NCBI RefSeq assembly: GCF_018070025.1 | Contig: NZ_JAGPYQ010000001.1 | Location: 3,410,001-3,474,000, forward strand | Source of the DNA: Streptomyces liliiviolaceus | Lineage (GTDB): Bacteria; Actinomycetota; Actinomycetes; Streptomycetales; Streptomycetaceae | Reading direction: 5' to 3' | Length of the DNA stretch: 64,000 nt | Shown here: positions 8,269 to 16,819 of the stretch, one piece after another | Layout of the letters: every line of letters starts with the position of its first letter | Numbering within the stretch: the first letter of the stretch is position 1 | Position numbers and translations under genes: made by a program | Notes under the pieces: generated by a model | Databases searched by the model: none | What the model was told of the DNA's origin: nothing | What the model saw: only the letters and a program-made list of their open reading frames with translations

Positions 8269-8447
8269 CCCTGTCCCTAAGGTTCTTGGCGCCCGCTGTG
8301 GGCGCTGCCACAAGCTATGGACGAACCTTTGAGACACCCTGAGTAGGGAATGTGTAAGACCTGAGAATGCGCCCCAGGGAGTCAGAATCCCGTAAGACAG
8401 CTGATTCCGAGCCGATTGAGGGCCACTTCTCAGCTTCGCCCCCTACG

Positions 8448-8521
8448 GGCGCCCCTGAGGGCGCCCCAAAGGGGCGCGGGGAACTGCGCGCCCAGCCCCC
8501 ACGGACCCGCACGGGCAGTCG
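8448..8521 (-). repeat. Dispersed GC repeat block B (single copy)
   Basis: One GGGGCGCGGGGAACTGCGC core at about 8471-8489, preceded by GGGCGCCCC palindromic sequence and followed by CAGCCCCCACGGACCCGCA, the usual extension of this repeat. It ends at the SDR stop codon. The rest of 8269-8447 is the leader of the ABC permease gene and shows nothing I can name. Confidence 0.75.
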
Positions 8522-9343
8522 CTACCCCCGCCCCACATAAGGCATGCCGCTCGCGAGAACCGTCGCGAACTGCACGTTAGCCTCCAGCGGCAACTCCGCC
8601 ATATGGCGAACCGTCCGCGCCACATCCTCCACATCCATCACCGGCTCCGCGGCCACCTCCCCGTTCGCCTGCAGCGCCCCGGTCGTCATCCGCGAGGTCA
8701 TGTCCGTCGCCGCGTTCCCGATGTCGATCTGCCCGCAGACGATCCGGTACGGCCGCCCGTCCAGCGACAGCGACTTCGTGAGGCCGGTCAGCGCGTGCTT
8801 CGTGGCCGTGTACGCCGCCGACCGCGGCCGGGGCGTGTGCGCCGAGATCGAGCCATTGTTGATGATCCGCCCGCCCTGCGGATCCTGCTCCTTCATCTGC
8901 CGGTAGGCCGCCTGCGCGCACAGGAACGCCCCGTCGAGATTCGTACCGACCACATGCCGCCAGGCGTCGTACGGCAGTTCCTCGAACGGCACGCCGCCGG
9001 GTCCGAACGTGCCGGCGTTGTTGAAGAGCAGGTCCAAGCGGCCGAAGCGGTTCCGCGTGGCGTCGAAGAGCGCGGCCACCTCCTCGGGCCGTGAGACGTC
9101 GGTGCGTACGCACAACGACGTGCTCTCTTTCCCGGCCGGCTGCCCGGCCGGCTCCCCGGCGGCCCCGGGCGGCGCGTCCGCGAGGGCCGCCCGCGCGAGC
9201 GCCGCCGTCTCCTCCAGCCGTTCCGCACGGCGGCCGGCGAGCGTCACCGACCAGCCGGTGCGCAGCAGTTCGACGGCCACGGCACGGCCGATTCCCGAGC
9301 CTGCGCCTGTCACGATCGCGATCTTCGTCCGATGGGCGTTCAT
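8522..9343 (-). CDS. Short-chain dehydrogenase/reductase
   Basis: A 273-residue Rossmann-fold NAD(P)-dependent oxidoreductase of the classical SDR family. It shows the cofactor motif TGAGSGIG near 13-20, the structural motif NNAG near 100, catalytic Ser in [23 protein letters not shown], and YTATK (Tyr and Lys). The Arg residues of AGRR after beta-2 suggest NADP(H) preference. An Ala/Pro/Gly-rich insert ([20 protein letters not shown]) near 55-75 is unusual in length. Start is ATG 9343; the longer open frame has no homology. The substrate cannot be predicted. It is divergent from phoD across 145 bp. Confidence 0.9.
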   Translation of the reverse strand: MNAHRTKIAIVTGAGSGIGRAVAVELLRTGWSVTLAGRRAERLEETAALARAALADAPPGAAGEPAGQPAGKESTSLCVRTDVSRPEEVAALFDATRNRFGRLDLLFNNAGTFGPGGVPFEELPYDAWRHVVGTNLDGAFLCAQAAYRQMKEQDPQGGRIINNGSISAHTPRPRSAAYTATKHALTGLTKSLSLDGRPYRIVCGQIDIGNAATDMTSRMTTGALQANGEVAAEPVMDVEDVARTVRHMAELPLEANVQFATVLASGMPYVGRG

Positions 9344-9488
9344 GGCCCCGCAGCGTACGGGAGGCCGTGGTCGACGGTCCGCCATATGGAACTCATCCGT
9401 CCGACATCTGACTGTTGTGTACGTGACAGTCCGCCGTTGACTCTGACCACTCCAATTCCTCGTACAACAACCGTCAGGGGAGGGCCAG

Positions 9489-11135
9489 ATGACATCCACC
9501 GGCCACCAGCAACCGTCGCAGCACGCCCCCGAACTCCGCGCCGCCGCCCGTCACCTCGGGCGCCGCCGGCTCTTCACCGTCACCGGCGCGGCCGCCGTCC
9601 TGGCGTTCGCCACCAACCTGCCGACCGCGGGGGTGGCGGGCGCCGCAGAGTTCGACGCGGCGAAGATCACCGACAACCCCTTCACCCTCGGTGTCGCCTC
9701 GGGCGACCCGCAGGCCGCCTCCGTGCTGCTGTGGACCCGCCTCGCCCCCACCCCGTACCAGGCGGACTCCGGACTGCCCCCGGAACGCGTCACCGTGCAC
9801 TGGGAGCTGGCCCGCGACGAACGGTTCCGCCACGTCGTCAGACGCGGGGCGACCTTCGCCCACCCCGAGTTCCACCACTCCGTGCACGTCGAGGTCGGCC
9901 ACCTCGACTCCGACCGGGTCTTCTACTACCGCTTCAGGACGGGCAGCTGGATCAGCGAGACCGGCCGGACCCGCACCGCGCCCTCGTCCCGCGCGCGCGT
10001 CGACGAGCTGCGGCTGGCCGCGGTCTCCTGCCAGGCGTACCACGACGGGTACTTCACCGCGTACGGCCATCTCGCCGAGGACGACGTCGACGTGGTCTTC
10101 CACGTCGGCGACTACCTCTACGAGTACGCGGTCGACTCCGTGGGCGGCGCCCGCAACTACACCGACCGCGTACTGCCCGACCTCTTCAACCACGAGACGA
10201 TCACCCTGGAGGACTACCGCCTGCGGTACTCCCTCTACAAGACCGACCCCGATCTGCGGGCCGTGCACGCCGCCCACCCCTTCGTGGTCACCTGGGACGA
10301 CCACGAGGTCGAGAACAACTACGCGGACGACATCCCCGAGAACTCCGTACCGCCGGAGGAGTTCCTGCTGCGCCGCGCCGCCGGATACCGCGCCTACTGG
10401 GAGAACCTGCCGCTGCGCCGCCCGCAGCGGCCCGAGGGCCCCGACATGCAGATGTACCGGCGGCTGAACTGGGGCCGGCTCGCGCAGTTCGACATCCTCG
10501 ACACCCGTCAGTACCGCTCCGACCAGGCGTACGGGGACGGGGCGGACGTTCCCGGCCCCGAGTCGGACGATCCGGCGCGCACGATCACCGGGGCGGCGCA
10601 GGAGCGGTGGCTGCTGGACGGGTGGCAGGCCTCGCAGGCGCTGTGGAACGTCGTTCCGCAGCAGGTCATCTTCTCCCAGCGGAACTTCGACCTGACCGCG
10701 CCGTCCCGGGTGTCCATGGACGCGTGGGACGGCTACCGGGCCTCGCGGGGGCGGGTGCTGGCGGGGGCGAAGTCCGCCGGTGTCGACAACCTGATGGTGC
10801 TCACCGGGGACGTCCATGTCGGGTACGCCTTCGACATCAAGGACGACTTCGACGACCCCTCGTCCCGGACGCTCGGTACGGAGATCGTGACCACGTCGAT
10901 CACCAGTGGGCGGGACGGGGTGGAGAAGCCCGCCAACTGGGAGACGTACATGGCGGCGAATCCGCATCTGAAGTTCTACAACGGGCGGCGGGGTTATACG
11001 ACCGTGCGGTTGGGGCGGGAATCCGCTCGGGCCGACTTCAAGACCGTGCCGGCGGTCACTGTGCCGGGGGCTGCGATCAGTACGGCCGCGTCGTTCGTCA
11101 CGGAGGTCGGTGACCAGGGGCTGAAGCCGGTGTAG
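9489..11135 (+). CDS. phoD: Tat-exported alkaline phosphatase/phosphodiesterase, PhoD family
   Basis: A 548-residue secreted phosphoesterase. The twin-arginine signal [10 protein letters not shown] lies near 28-37, followed by a hydrophobic core, so it should be exported folded by Tat. After an N-terminal Fn3-like domain ([23 protein letters not shown]), the metallophosphatase domain shows [32 protein letters not shown] and TGDVHVGYA, the residues that bind the iron/calcium cofactor in PhoD. It would release phosphate from phosphodiesters including teichoic acid. Ribosome site GGGGAGGG. I could not recognise convincing PhoP direct repeats upstream, so phosphate control is not claimed from sequence. 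Confidence 0.92.
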   Translation: MTSTGHQQPSQHAPELRAAARHLGRRRLFTVTGAAAVLAFATNLPTAGVAGAAEFDAAKITDNPFTLGVASGDPQAASVLLWTRLAPTPYQADSGLPPERVTVHWELARDERFRHVVRRGATFAHPEFHHSVHVEVGHLDSDRVFYYRFRTGSWISETGRTRTAPSSRARVDELRLAAVSCQAYHDGYFTAYGHLAEDDVDVVFHVGDYLYEYAVDSVGGARNYTDRVLPDLFNHETITLEDYRLRYSLYKTDPDLRAVHAAHPFVVTWDDHEVENNYADDIPENSVPPEEFLLRRAAGYRAYWENLPLRRPQRPEGPDMQMYRRLNWGRLAQFDILDTRQYRSDQAYGDGADVPGPESDDPARTITGAAQERWLLDGWQASQALWNVVPQQVIFSQRNFDLTAPSRVSMDAWDGYRASRGRVLAGAKSAGVDNLMVLTGDVHVGYAFDIKDDFDDPSSRTLGTEIVTTSITSGRDGVEKPANWETYMAANPHLKFYNGRRGYTTVRLGRESARADFKTVPAVTVPGAAISTAASFVTEVGDQGLKPV

Positions 11136-11194
11136 CTCCGCTGGGGTGGGGCGGGGGACTGGCGGTCGTTCGTCGGCTGCGGGCCGGATGTGGC

Positions 11195-11262
11195 TGGTCG
11201 CGCAGTTCCCCGCGCCCCTTAAGGGCGAAAAGATTGCGCAGTTCCCCGCGCCCCTGATCGGG
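11195..11262 (+). repeat. Dispersed GC repeat block C (two copies)
   Basis: Two copies of GCGCAGTTCCCCGCGCCCC, at about 11201 and 11237, in the 138-bp gap between convergent phoD and the Gfo/Idh gene. Confidence 0.8.
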
Positions 11263-11273
11263 CCCGGCCCCTC

Positions 11274-12275
11274 CTAGAGGGATTCGCCGGGGTAGGTGAC
11301 TCCTACCTCCGCCCTTACCGCGTCCAGGGTGCGCATGACCGCCAGGGTGCCGTCGAGGGGGACCAGGGGGGACTCCTTCTCGTCGGCTCGGAGGGCGCGC
11401 ATGACCTCCGTCGCCTCGTGCTTGAGGCTGGCGCGGGTGCCGTCCGCCGCGTTCGCCGTGTACTCCTGCGGGTCGCGGCCGTCGCGGTGCAGGACGAAGC
11501 GGTCCGAGTGGAAGAAGCCGTGCGGGATGTCGATACGGCCCTCGGAGCCGGTGACCGACGCGGCCGTCGACGTGCCGCCGACCAGGGAGCAGTGCAGCGT
11601 GGCGAGCGCGCCGCTGTCGTACGAGAGGAGCATGCCCGTCTGGAGATCGACGTGTTCCTCCGAGAGCACCGCCTTCGCCGTCACACCGGAGGGCTCACCG
11701 AGCAGCAGATGCGCGAACGACACCGGATAGACGCCCAGGTCGAGCAGCGCGCCGCCGCCCTGCGCGGGATCGCGCAGCCGGTGGGTGGGAGGGAACGGGC
11801 CCGAGAGGCCGAAGTCGGCCTGCACCGTGCGGACCTCACCGATCGCCCCGTCGTCCACCAGCGCCTTGAGCTGGCGGATCAGCGGGTTGCAGTACATCCA
11901 CATGGCCTCCATCAGGAAGCTGTCGTGCTGCTTCGCCAGACCGACCAGTTCCTCGGCCTCGCGCGCGTTCAGCGTGAACGCCTTCTCGCACAGCACGTTG
12001 CGTCCCGCCTCCAGACAGAGCCCGGCCGCCGCCCGGTGCGCCGAGTGCGGAGTCGCCACGTACACGACGTCGACGTCCTCGTCCGCCGCGAGGGACTCCC
12101 AGTCGCCGTACGCCCGCGCGATCCCGAACCGCTCCGCGAACCCCTTCGCCGACTCCTCGGTGCGCGACGCCACCGCCACCACCTCGGCATCGGGCAGATC
12201 GATCAGATCCGCGGTGAACGCCGCAGCGATCCCACCGGTCGCCAGCACACCCCAGCGCACGCGTTCCTCAGTCAT
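11274..12275 (-). CDS. Gfo/Idh/MocA-family NAD(P)-dependent oxidoreductase
   Basis: A 333-residue sugar-dehydrogenase-like enzyme. N-terminal Rossmann domain: RWGVLATGGIAAAFTADL near 7-24, then VDVVYVATPHSAHRAAAGLCLEAGRNVLCEKAFTLN near 69-104, with the conserved EK (CEKAFT). C-terminal beta-sheet domain includes GGALLDLGVYPVSFAHLLLG with the family GxxxDxGxY/H pattern. Start ATG 12275 has GAGGGG upstream. A much longer open frame on this strand continues over the MFS gene and is not coding. The substrate is unknown. The start is 124 bp from the exporter's ATG, a divergent arrangement. Confidence 0.9.
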   Translation of the reverse strand: MTEERVRWGVLATGGIAAAFTADLIDLPDAEVVAVASRTEESAKGFAERFGIARAYGDWESLAADEDVDVVYVATPHSAHRAAAGLCLEAGRNVLCEKAFTLNAREAEELVGLAKQHDSFLMEAMWMYCNPLIRQLKALVDDGAIGEVRTVQADFGLSGPFPPTHRLRDPAQGGGALLDLGVYPVSFAHLLLGEPSGVTAKAVLSEEHVDLQTGMLLSYDSGALATLHCSLVGGTSTAASVTGSEGRIDIPHGFFHSDRFVLHRDGRDPQEYTANAADGTRASLKHEATEVMRALRADEKESPLVPLDGTLAVMRTLDAVRAEVGVTYPGESL

Positions 12276-12398
12276 GCCCGACCCCTCGCTCCGTGCCGTC
12301 GACGCCCGCGGCGCCCTCGACCGCTTCGACCATCTGTACGAGACCACCCGTACGAGCTGAGAGCATAGGTGGCGGATCACACGGAGAGGGAGGGGCGC

Positions 12399-13766
12399 AT
12401 GCCCGAGCGCGGCCGTACGACGAGGGACCCGGACGTCCCTCGGACCCGCATACCCGGCGCGGCGGTGACCGAGGAGAGCGTGATCGCCGCCTCGGCGCCA
12501 CCGGTACCGCCACCGGTCGCCCGCCGTTCCGTGGGGCTCCTGGTCACGCTCATCCTCGGCGGGCTCACGGCCGTACCGCCGCTGTCCATGGACATGTACC
12601 TCCCGGCCCTCCCGGACGTCACCGACGCGCTGCACGCCTCCGCCGCCACCGTGCAGCTGACGCTCACCGCGTGCCTCGCGGGGATGGCGCTCGGACAGCT
12701 GGTCGTCGGGCCGATGAGCGACAAGTGGGGCCGCAGACGGCCGCTGATCACCGGGCTCGTCGTCTACATCCTCGCCACCGCCGTCTGCGCGATCGCCCCC
12801 ACCATCGAACTCCTCATCGCCTTCCGGCTGCTCCAGGGCCTCGCGGGCGCCGCCGGGATCGTGATCGCGCGGGCCGTCGTACGCGACCTGTACGACGGCG
12901 TGGACATGGCGCGGTTCTTCTCCACGCTCATGCTGATCTCCGGCGTCGCGCCGATCATCGCGCCGCTCATCGGCGGCCAGGTGCTGCGGATCACCGACTG
13001 GCGGGGCGTCTTCTACATCCTGACCGTCATCGGGATCGGGCTCACCGTCGTCGTCTGGCGGCTGCTGCCCGAGACGCTGCCGCCCGCCGAGCGCCATGAC
13101 GGCGGCACCGTCGAGGCGCTGCGCACCATGCGCGGACTGCTCGCCGACCGCGTCTTCACCGGCTACATGCTCACCGGCGGCTTCGCGTTCGCGGCACTCT
13201 TCGCGTACATCTCCGCCTCGCCGTTCGTGGTCCAGGAGATCTACGGCGCCTCCCCGCAGACGTACAGCATCCTCTTCGGCGTCAACTCCGTCGGTCTGGT
13301 GATCGTCGGCCAGATCAACGGCAAGATCCTCGTCGGCCGGGTCAGCCTCGACAAGGTGCTCGCCGTCGGCCTCGCGATCATCACCGTCGCGTCGGCCGCG
13401 CTGCTCCTGATGTCCGTCGGGGCGTTCGGCGAGGTGGGCCTCGTCCCGATCGCCGTCGGCCTCTTCGTGCTCATGTCGGCGATGAGCCTGTGCATGCCCA
13501 ACACCAACGCGCTCGCCCTCATGCGCACCCGGCACTCCGCGGGCTCCGCGTCCGCGCTGCTCGGCACGTCCTCGTTCCTCGTCGGCGCGGTCGCCACCCC
13601 CCTGGTGGGCGTCGCCGGCGAGCACACGGCCGTTCCGATGGCCGTCGTCCAGCTCGCGTGTTCACTGGTCGCCGTCGGCTGCTTCATGGCACTGTGCCGA
13701 CCCTGGCGGAAACAACCGGACGCCATGGCGGGCAAGCGGGCGGGATCGAAGGGAGCGGGGAACTGA
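12399..13766 (+). CDS. Bcr/CflA-type MFS drug exporter
   Basis: A 455-residue, 12-helix proton antiporter. Helix 1 contains LTAVPPLSMDMYLPALPDVT, the Bcr/CflA family signature, and the loop 2-3 motif is GPMSDKWGRRRPLI. ATG 12399 has GGAGGGG five bases upstream; an in-frame GTG at 12369 would add ten residues. Known family members export bicyclomycin, chloramphenicol or sulfonamides; the substrate here is unknown. Its last codons overlap the start of the serine hydrolase gene by three bases (CTGA). Confidence 0.88.
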   Translation: MPERGRTTRDPDVPRTRIPGAAVTEESVIAASAPPVPPPVARRSVGLLVTLILGGLTAVPPLSMDMYLPALPDVTDALHASAATVQLTLTACLAGMALGQLVVGPMSDKWGRRRPLITGLVVYILATAVCAIAPTIELLIAFRLLQGLAGAAGIVIARAVVRDLYDGVDMARFFSTLMLISGVAPIIAPLIGGQVLRITDWRGVFYILTVIGIGLTVVVWRLLPETLPPAERHDGGTVEALRTMRGLLADRVFTGYMLTGGFAFAALFAYISASPFVVQEIYGASPQTYSILFGVNSVGLVIVGQINGKILVGRVSLDKVLAVGLAIITVASAALLLMSVGAFGEVGLVPIAVGLFVLMSAMSLCMPNTNALALMRTRHSAGSASALLGTSSFLVGAVATPLVGVAGEHTAVPMAVVQLACSLVAVGCFMALCRPWRKQPDAMAGKRAGSKGAGN

Positions 13767-14896
13767 GCGCACCGAGACTGCGCCCCGGCACGGCGGAACG
13801 TGCCGGGCTCGACCCCGGGGAACTCGACACTCTGGTACGGGAGTTCCGCGCGATCACCGCCGGGGACCGGCCCTGGGCCGCGGGCGCCGTACTGGTCGCC
13901 GGACGCGGGCCCGTGATCGCCGTCGAGGAGGCGGCGGGCTGGGCGGTGCGTTACCTCGCGTACGACGAGGACACGGACGCCGGTGTGGAACTGCCGCGCG
14001 GCGAACGCGTGCCGATGACCGTCCGCACGCCCTTCGACCTGGCCTCCCTCACGAAGCTCTTCACCAGCGTCGCGGCCGTCCAGCAACTGGAGCGCGGCAC
14101 GCTGGGCATCGACGCGCGCGTGGGGGCGTACCTGCCGGGCTTCGCCGCCGCCGCCGAGTACGGCATCACCGTGCGGCACCTGCTCACCCACACCTCCGGG
14201 CTGCGGCCCGAACTCCCGCTCTACGACTGCCGGGACGACCGGGCACGGTTCGCCCTGCTCCGCGCGGAGAAGCCGGTGACGGCACCCGGCGTCGCGTACG
14301 GCTACTCGGACCTCAACATGCTGCTGCTCCAGCAGGTCCTCGAACGGATCACCCGGCGCCCGCTCGACGCCCTCGTCCGGGACGGGATCACCCGGCCCCT
14401 CGGCATGACCGACACCGCCTTCGGCCCCTGCCCCGGCGCCGCCGCCACCGAGGACCAGCGGCGGCCCTGGGCCAAGGCCGACCGGGGCATGCTGCGGGGC
14501 ACCGTCCACGACGAGAACGCGTGGGCGCTCGGCGGGGTCGCGGGGCACGCCGGCCTCTTCTCGACCGCCGCCGACCTCGCCGTCCTGTGCCGCACCCTCC
14601 TCGCGGGCGGCTCCTACGGCACCGCCCGCATCCTCGGCCCCGACTACGTCGAACTGCTCCTGTCCCCGCCCGGCCTCGGCTTCGCCCTCGACCAGCCGTC
14701 GTTCATGGGCGCCCTCGCCGGCCACGGAGCCGCGGGCCACACGGGCTTCACGGGTACGTCGCTGGTGATGGACCCCTCGACGGACACGTTCCTGGTGCTC
14801 CTGGCGAACACGGTCCATCCGCGCCGCCGGCCCGCGGACCACGGACCGCGCGCGGCGGCGGCCACCCGGCTGGCCAGGGCGGTGCGGGGAGCCTGA
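13763..14896 (+). CDS. Serine hydrolase of the beta-lactamase/PBP family, likely CTG start
   Basis: A 377-residue class-C-like serine hydrolase. The SxxK motif is SLTK near 96, the second motif is YSD (GYGYSDLN) near 180, and an HTG box (HTGFTGTS) stands near 329 where the KTG triad would be. No signal peptide or membrane segment is visible, so it may be cytosolic. Homology reaches back to LSAPRLRPGTAERAGLDPGELD, yet there is no in-frame ATG, GTG or TTG near that point. CTG at 13763 overlaps the exporter's TGA as CTGA and has GGGAGCGGGG seven bases upstream, so I use it. An in-frame GTG about 100 bp upstream inside the exporter gene is the alternative. The substrate (D-amino peptide or ester) is unknown. 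Confidence 0.8.
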   Translation: MSAPRLRPGTAERAGLDPGELDTLVREFRAITAGDRPWAAGAVLVAGRGPVIAVEEAAGWAVRYLAYDEDTDAGVELPRGERVPMTVRTPFDLASLTKLFTSVAAVQQLERGTLGIDARVGAYLPGFAAAAEYGITVRHLLTHTSGLRPELPLYDCRDDRARFALLRAEKPVTAPGVAYGYSDLNMLLLQQVLERITRRPLDALVRDGITRPLGMTDTAFGPCPGAAATEDQRRPWAKADRGMLRGTVHDENAWALGGVAGHAGLFSTAADLAVLCRTLLAGGSYGTARILGPDYVELLLSPPGLGFALDQPSFMGALAGHGAAGHTGFTGTSLVMDPSTDTFLVLLANTVHPRRRPADHGPRAAAATRLARAVRGA

Positions 14897-14965
14897 GCGC
14901 GTCACGGCCGGGGAGCGGCCTGGGCGTGGCCGGGGTGCGTCGCGCGGTGCTCGTAGACTTCCCTC

Positions 14966-15958
14966 GTGACCGCCCCCGTTTCCCCAGCTGAGACCCTGCG
15001 CACGGCCCTCGCGGGCCTGCTCGACGGACTGCCGCCCAAGGTGGCCGCGCAGGCCGTCGACCGGCTGATCGCGAACTACCGGGGCACCACCCCGACCGAC
15101 GCCCCGATCCTGCGCGACCGCGCGGACGTCGCCGCGTACGCCGCGTACCGGATGCCCGCGACCTTCGAAGCCGTACGATCCGCGCTCGCCGCCTTCGCGG
15201 ACGTGGCGCCCGAGTGGACGCCGGGCAGCCATGTCGACGTCGGCGGCGGCACGGGCGCGGCGACCTGGGCCGTGCACGCCACCTGGCCCGGAGAGCGGCC
15301 GGTGACCGTGCTCGACTGGGCCGAGCCCGCGCTCGTCCTCGGCCGTGAACTCGCCTCCGCCAGCCCGCAGTTGCGGTCCGCCGAGTGGCGTCGCTCGCGG
15401 ATCGGCGCGGAACTCGCCCTGCCGGACGCCGACCTCGTCACCGTGTCGTACGTCCTCGGCGAACTGACCGAGGCGGGCCGCGGCGCCGTCGTCGACGCCG
15501 CGGTGGCCGCCGCGCGCGCCGTCGTGATCATCGAGCCGGGGACGCCGGACGGGTACGCGCGCGTCATCGCGGCGCGGGACCGGCTGATCGGCGCCGGGTT
15601 CTCCGTCGCGGCGCCCTGTCCGCACAGCGGTGCCTGTCCGATCGTGCCGGGGGAGGACTGGTGCCACTTCTCCGCCCGGGTGAGCCGGTCCTCGCTGCAC
15701 CGGCAGGTCAAGGGGGGTTCGCTGGCGTACGAGGACGAGAAGTTCAGCTATGTCGCCGCGACGCGGTTCCCGGTGGCTCCGGTCGCCGGGCGGGTGGTGC
15801 GGCGGCCGCAGATCCGTAAGGGGCAGGTGTTGCTGGATCTGTGCGAGGTGGGGGGTGGGCTGGGGCGGTCCACCGTGACGAAGCGGCACGGGTTCCTCTA
15901 CAAGGAGGCGCGGGACGCGGCGTGGGGGGACGGGTGGCCCCCGGCTGAGCCCCGGTAG
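14966..15958 (+). CDS. Rsm22-family small-ribosomal-subunit methyltransferase-like protein
   Basis: A 330-residue protein starting at GTG 14966. A SAM-binding-type motif HVDVGGGTGAATWAV lies near 87-101. The C-terminal half has the Cys cluster CPHSGACP...DWCHFSARV near 214-235 plus a later Cys in LLDLCE near 293. In mitochondrial relatives (METTL17/Rsm22) four such Cys bind a 4Fe-4S cluster and the protein acts in small-subunit assembly. No bacterial role can be read from this sequence; methyl transfer to rRNA is only the historic annotation. It is a single gene with its own promoter region. Confidence 0.82.
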   Translation: MTAPVSPAETLRTALAGLLDGLPPKVAAQAVDRLIANYRGTTPTDAPILRDRADVAAYAAYRMPATFEAVRSALAAFADVAPEWTPGSHVDVGGGTGAATWAVHATWPGERPVTVLDWAEPALVLGRELASASPQLRSAEWRRSRIGAELALPDADLVTVSYVLGELTEAGRGAVVDAAVAAARAVVIIEPGTPDGYARVIAARDRLIGAGFSVAAPCPHSGACPIVPGEDWCHFSARVSRSSLHRQVKGGSLAYEDEKFSYVAATRFPVAPVAGRVVRRPQIRKGQVLLDLCEVGGGLGRSTVTKRHGFLYKEARDAAWGDGWPPAEPR

Positions 15959-15963
15959 GGGCG

Positions 15964-16158
15964 TTTTTCCTCGCCCCCGCCGCCCCTACCCGTCCCGTCA
16001 CTGACTCGGGGGCCAGCCCCCGAACCCCCGGTCCTCAAACGCCGGACGGGCTGAAAGACATCTTTCAGCCCGTCCGGCGTTTGAGGACAAAGGGGGGAGA
16101 GGGGGCGCAGCCCCCATGTGTGGACGGGAACGGGTAGGGGCGGCGGGGGCGAGGAAAA
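15964..16158. repeat. Composite palindromic element with a perfect 28-bp stem
   Basis: The outer arms, TTTTTCCTCGCCCCCGCCGC... at 15964-16000 and its near-complement at 16121-16158, flank an inner perfect hairpin at 16031-16088. That hairpin has 28-bp arms around a two-base loop, with ACGCCGGACGGGCTGAAAGA inside each arm. Between them lie GGGGGCC/GGGGGC inverted motifs. The right arm reaches to 47 bp before the TetR ATG. A right-arm-only relative occurs at about 44057-44112. Confidence 0.8.
16031..16088. terminator. Strong hairpin downstream of the Rsm22-family gene
   Basis: The arms 16031-16058 and 16061-16088 are perfect reverse complements, separated by CA. With 28 base pairs it would fold very stably in RNA of either strand and could end transcription of the upstream gene. 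No T tract follows, so its role as a terminator is inferred from stability and position. Confidence 0.6.
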
Positions 16159-16204
16159 CCCGTGGCGAGACGGGGCGTCTTGTCGTGCTGGTAGGTTCGG
16201 GTGC

Positions 16205-16819
16205 ATGGCTCCCGACTCCAACCGGCGCAGCGAGAAATCCCGCCGCGCGATCTACGCCGCCGCCCTCACCCTCGTCGCAGAGGTCGGCTACCCCAAAACC
16301 ACCATCGAGGCCATCGCAGCCCGCGCGGGCGTCGGCAAGCAGACCATCTACCGGTGGTGGTCGTCGAAGGCCGAGGTCCTCATGGAGGCCTTCGTCGACC
16401 TGGGCGCCCAGGCGGCGGAGGCGGCCGGGGGCGGGGACTGGGCGGAAACGGACGGCATCCCCGACACCGGGGACCTGGAGGCCGACCTCAAGACCGTCCT
16501 GCGCGCCACCGTCGACGAGCTGAACGACCCGCGCTACGAGGCCCCGGCCCGCGCGCTCGCCGCGGAGGGCGTGGGCAACCCCGCCTTCGCGAAGGAGTTC
16601 GTCGCCACCCTGCTCCTGCCCTCGCTGGAACTGTACGTACGACGCCTGCGGGCGGCCCAGGACGCGGGCCAGGTGCGCGCGGACGTGGACCCGTACATCG
16701 CGCGCGACCTGGTCGTCTCGCCCCTTGCCCAGCGCTGGCTCCAGGGCACCGGACCGCTCGACCACGCCGTCGCGGACAAGCTGGTCGAGTACGCCCTCTA
16801 CGGCATCGCCCCTCGCTGA
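16205..16819 (+). CDS. TetR/AcrR-family transcriptional regulator
   Basis: A 204-residue repressor. The N-terminal helix-turn-helix is complete: EKSRRAIYAAALTLVAEVGYPKTTIEAIAARAGVGKQTIYRWWSSKAEVLMEAF at about 10-65. The C-terminal ligand-binding domain contains the TetR_C-like segment DPYIARDLVVSPLAQRWLQG. I take ATG 16205; an upstream in-frame ATG at 16118 lies inside the palindromic element and encodes low-complexity sequence. No obvious target sits beside it: upstream is an Rsm22 gene, downstream a convergent GDPD gene. Its 3' end overlaps that gene by 22 bp on opposite strands. Confidence 0.88.
   Translation: MAPDSNRRSEKSRRAIYAAALTLVAEVGYPKTTIEAIAARAGVGKQTIYRWWSSKAEVLMEAFVDLGAQAAEAAGGGDWAETDGIPDTGDLEADLKTVLRATVDELNDPRYEAPARALAAEGVGNPAFAKEFVATLLLPSLELYVRRLRAAQDAGQVRADVDPYIARDLVVSPLAQRWLQGTGPLDHAVADKLVEYALYGIAPR

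Noticed and set aside
9360-9488. Possible PHO boxes before phoD
   Set aside because: I could align a few GTTGACT/GACAGTC-like words at about 11-bp spacing, but none fits the GTTCACC-type consensus well enough.
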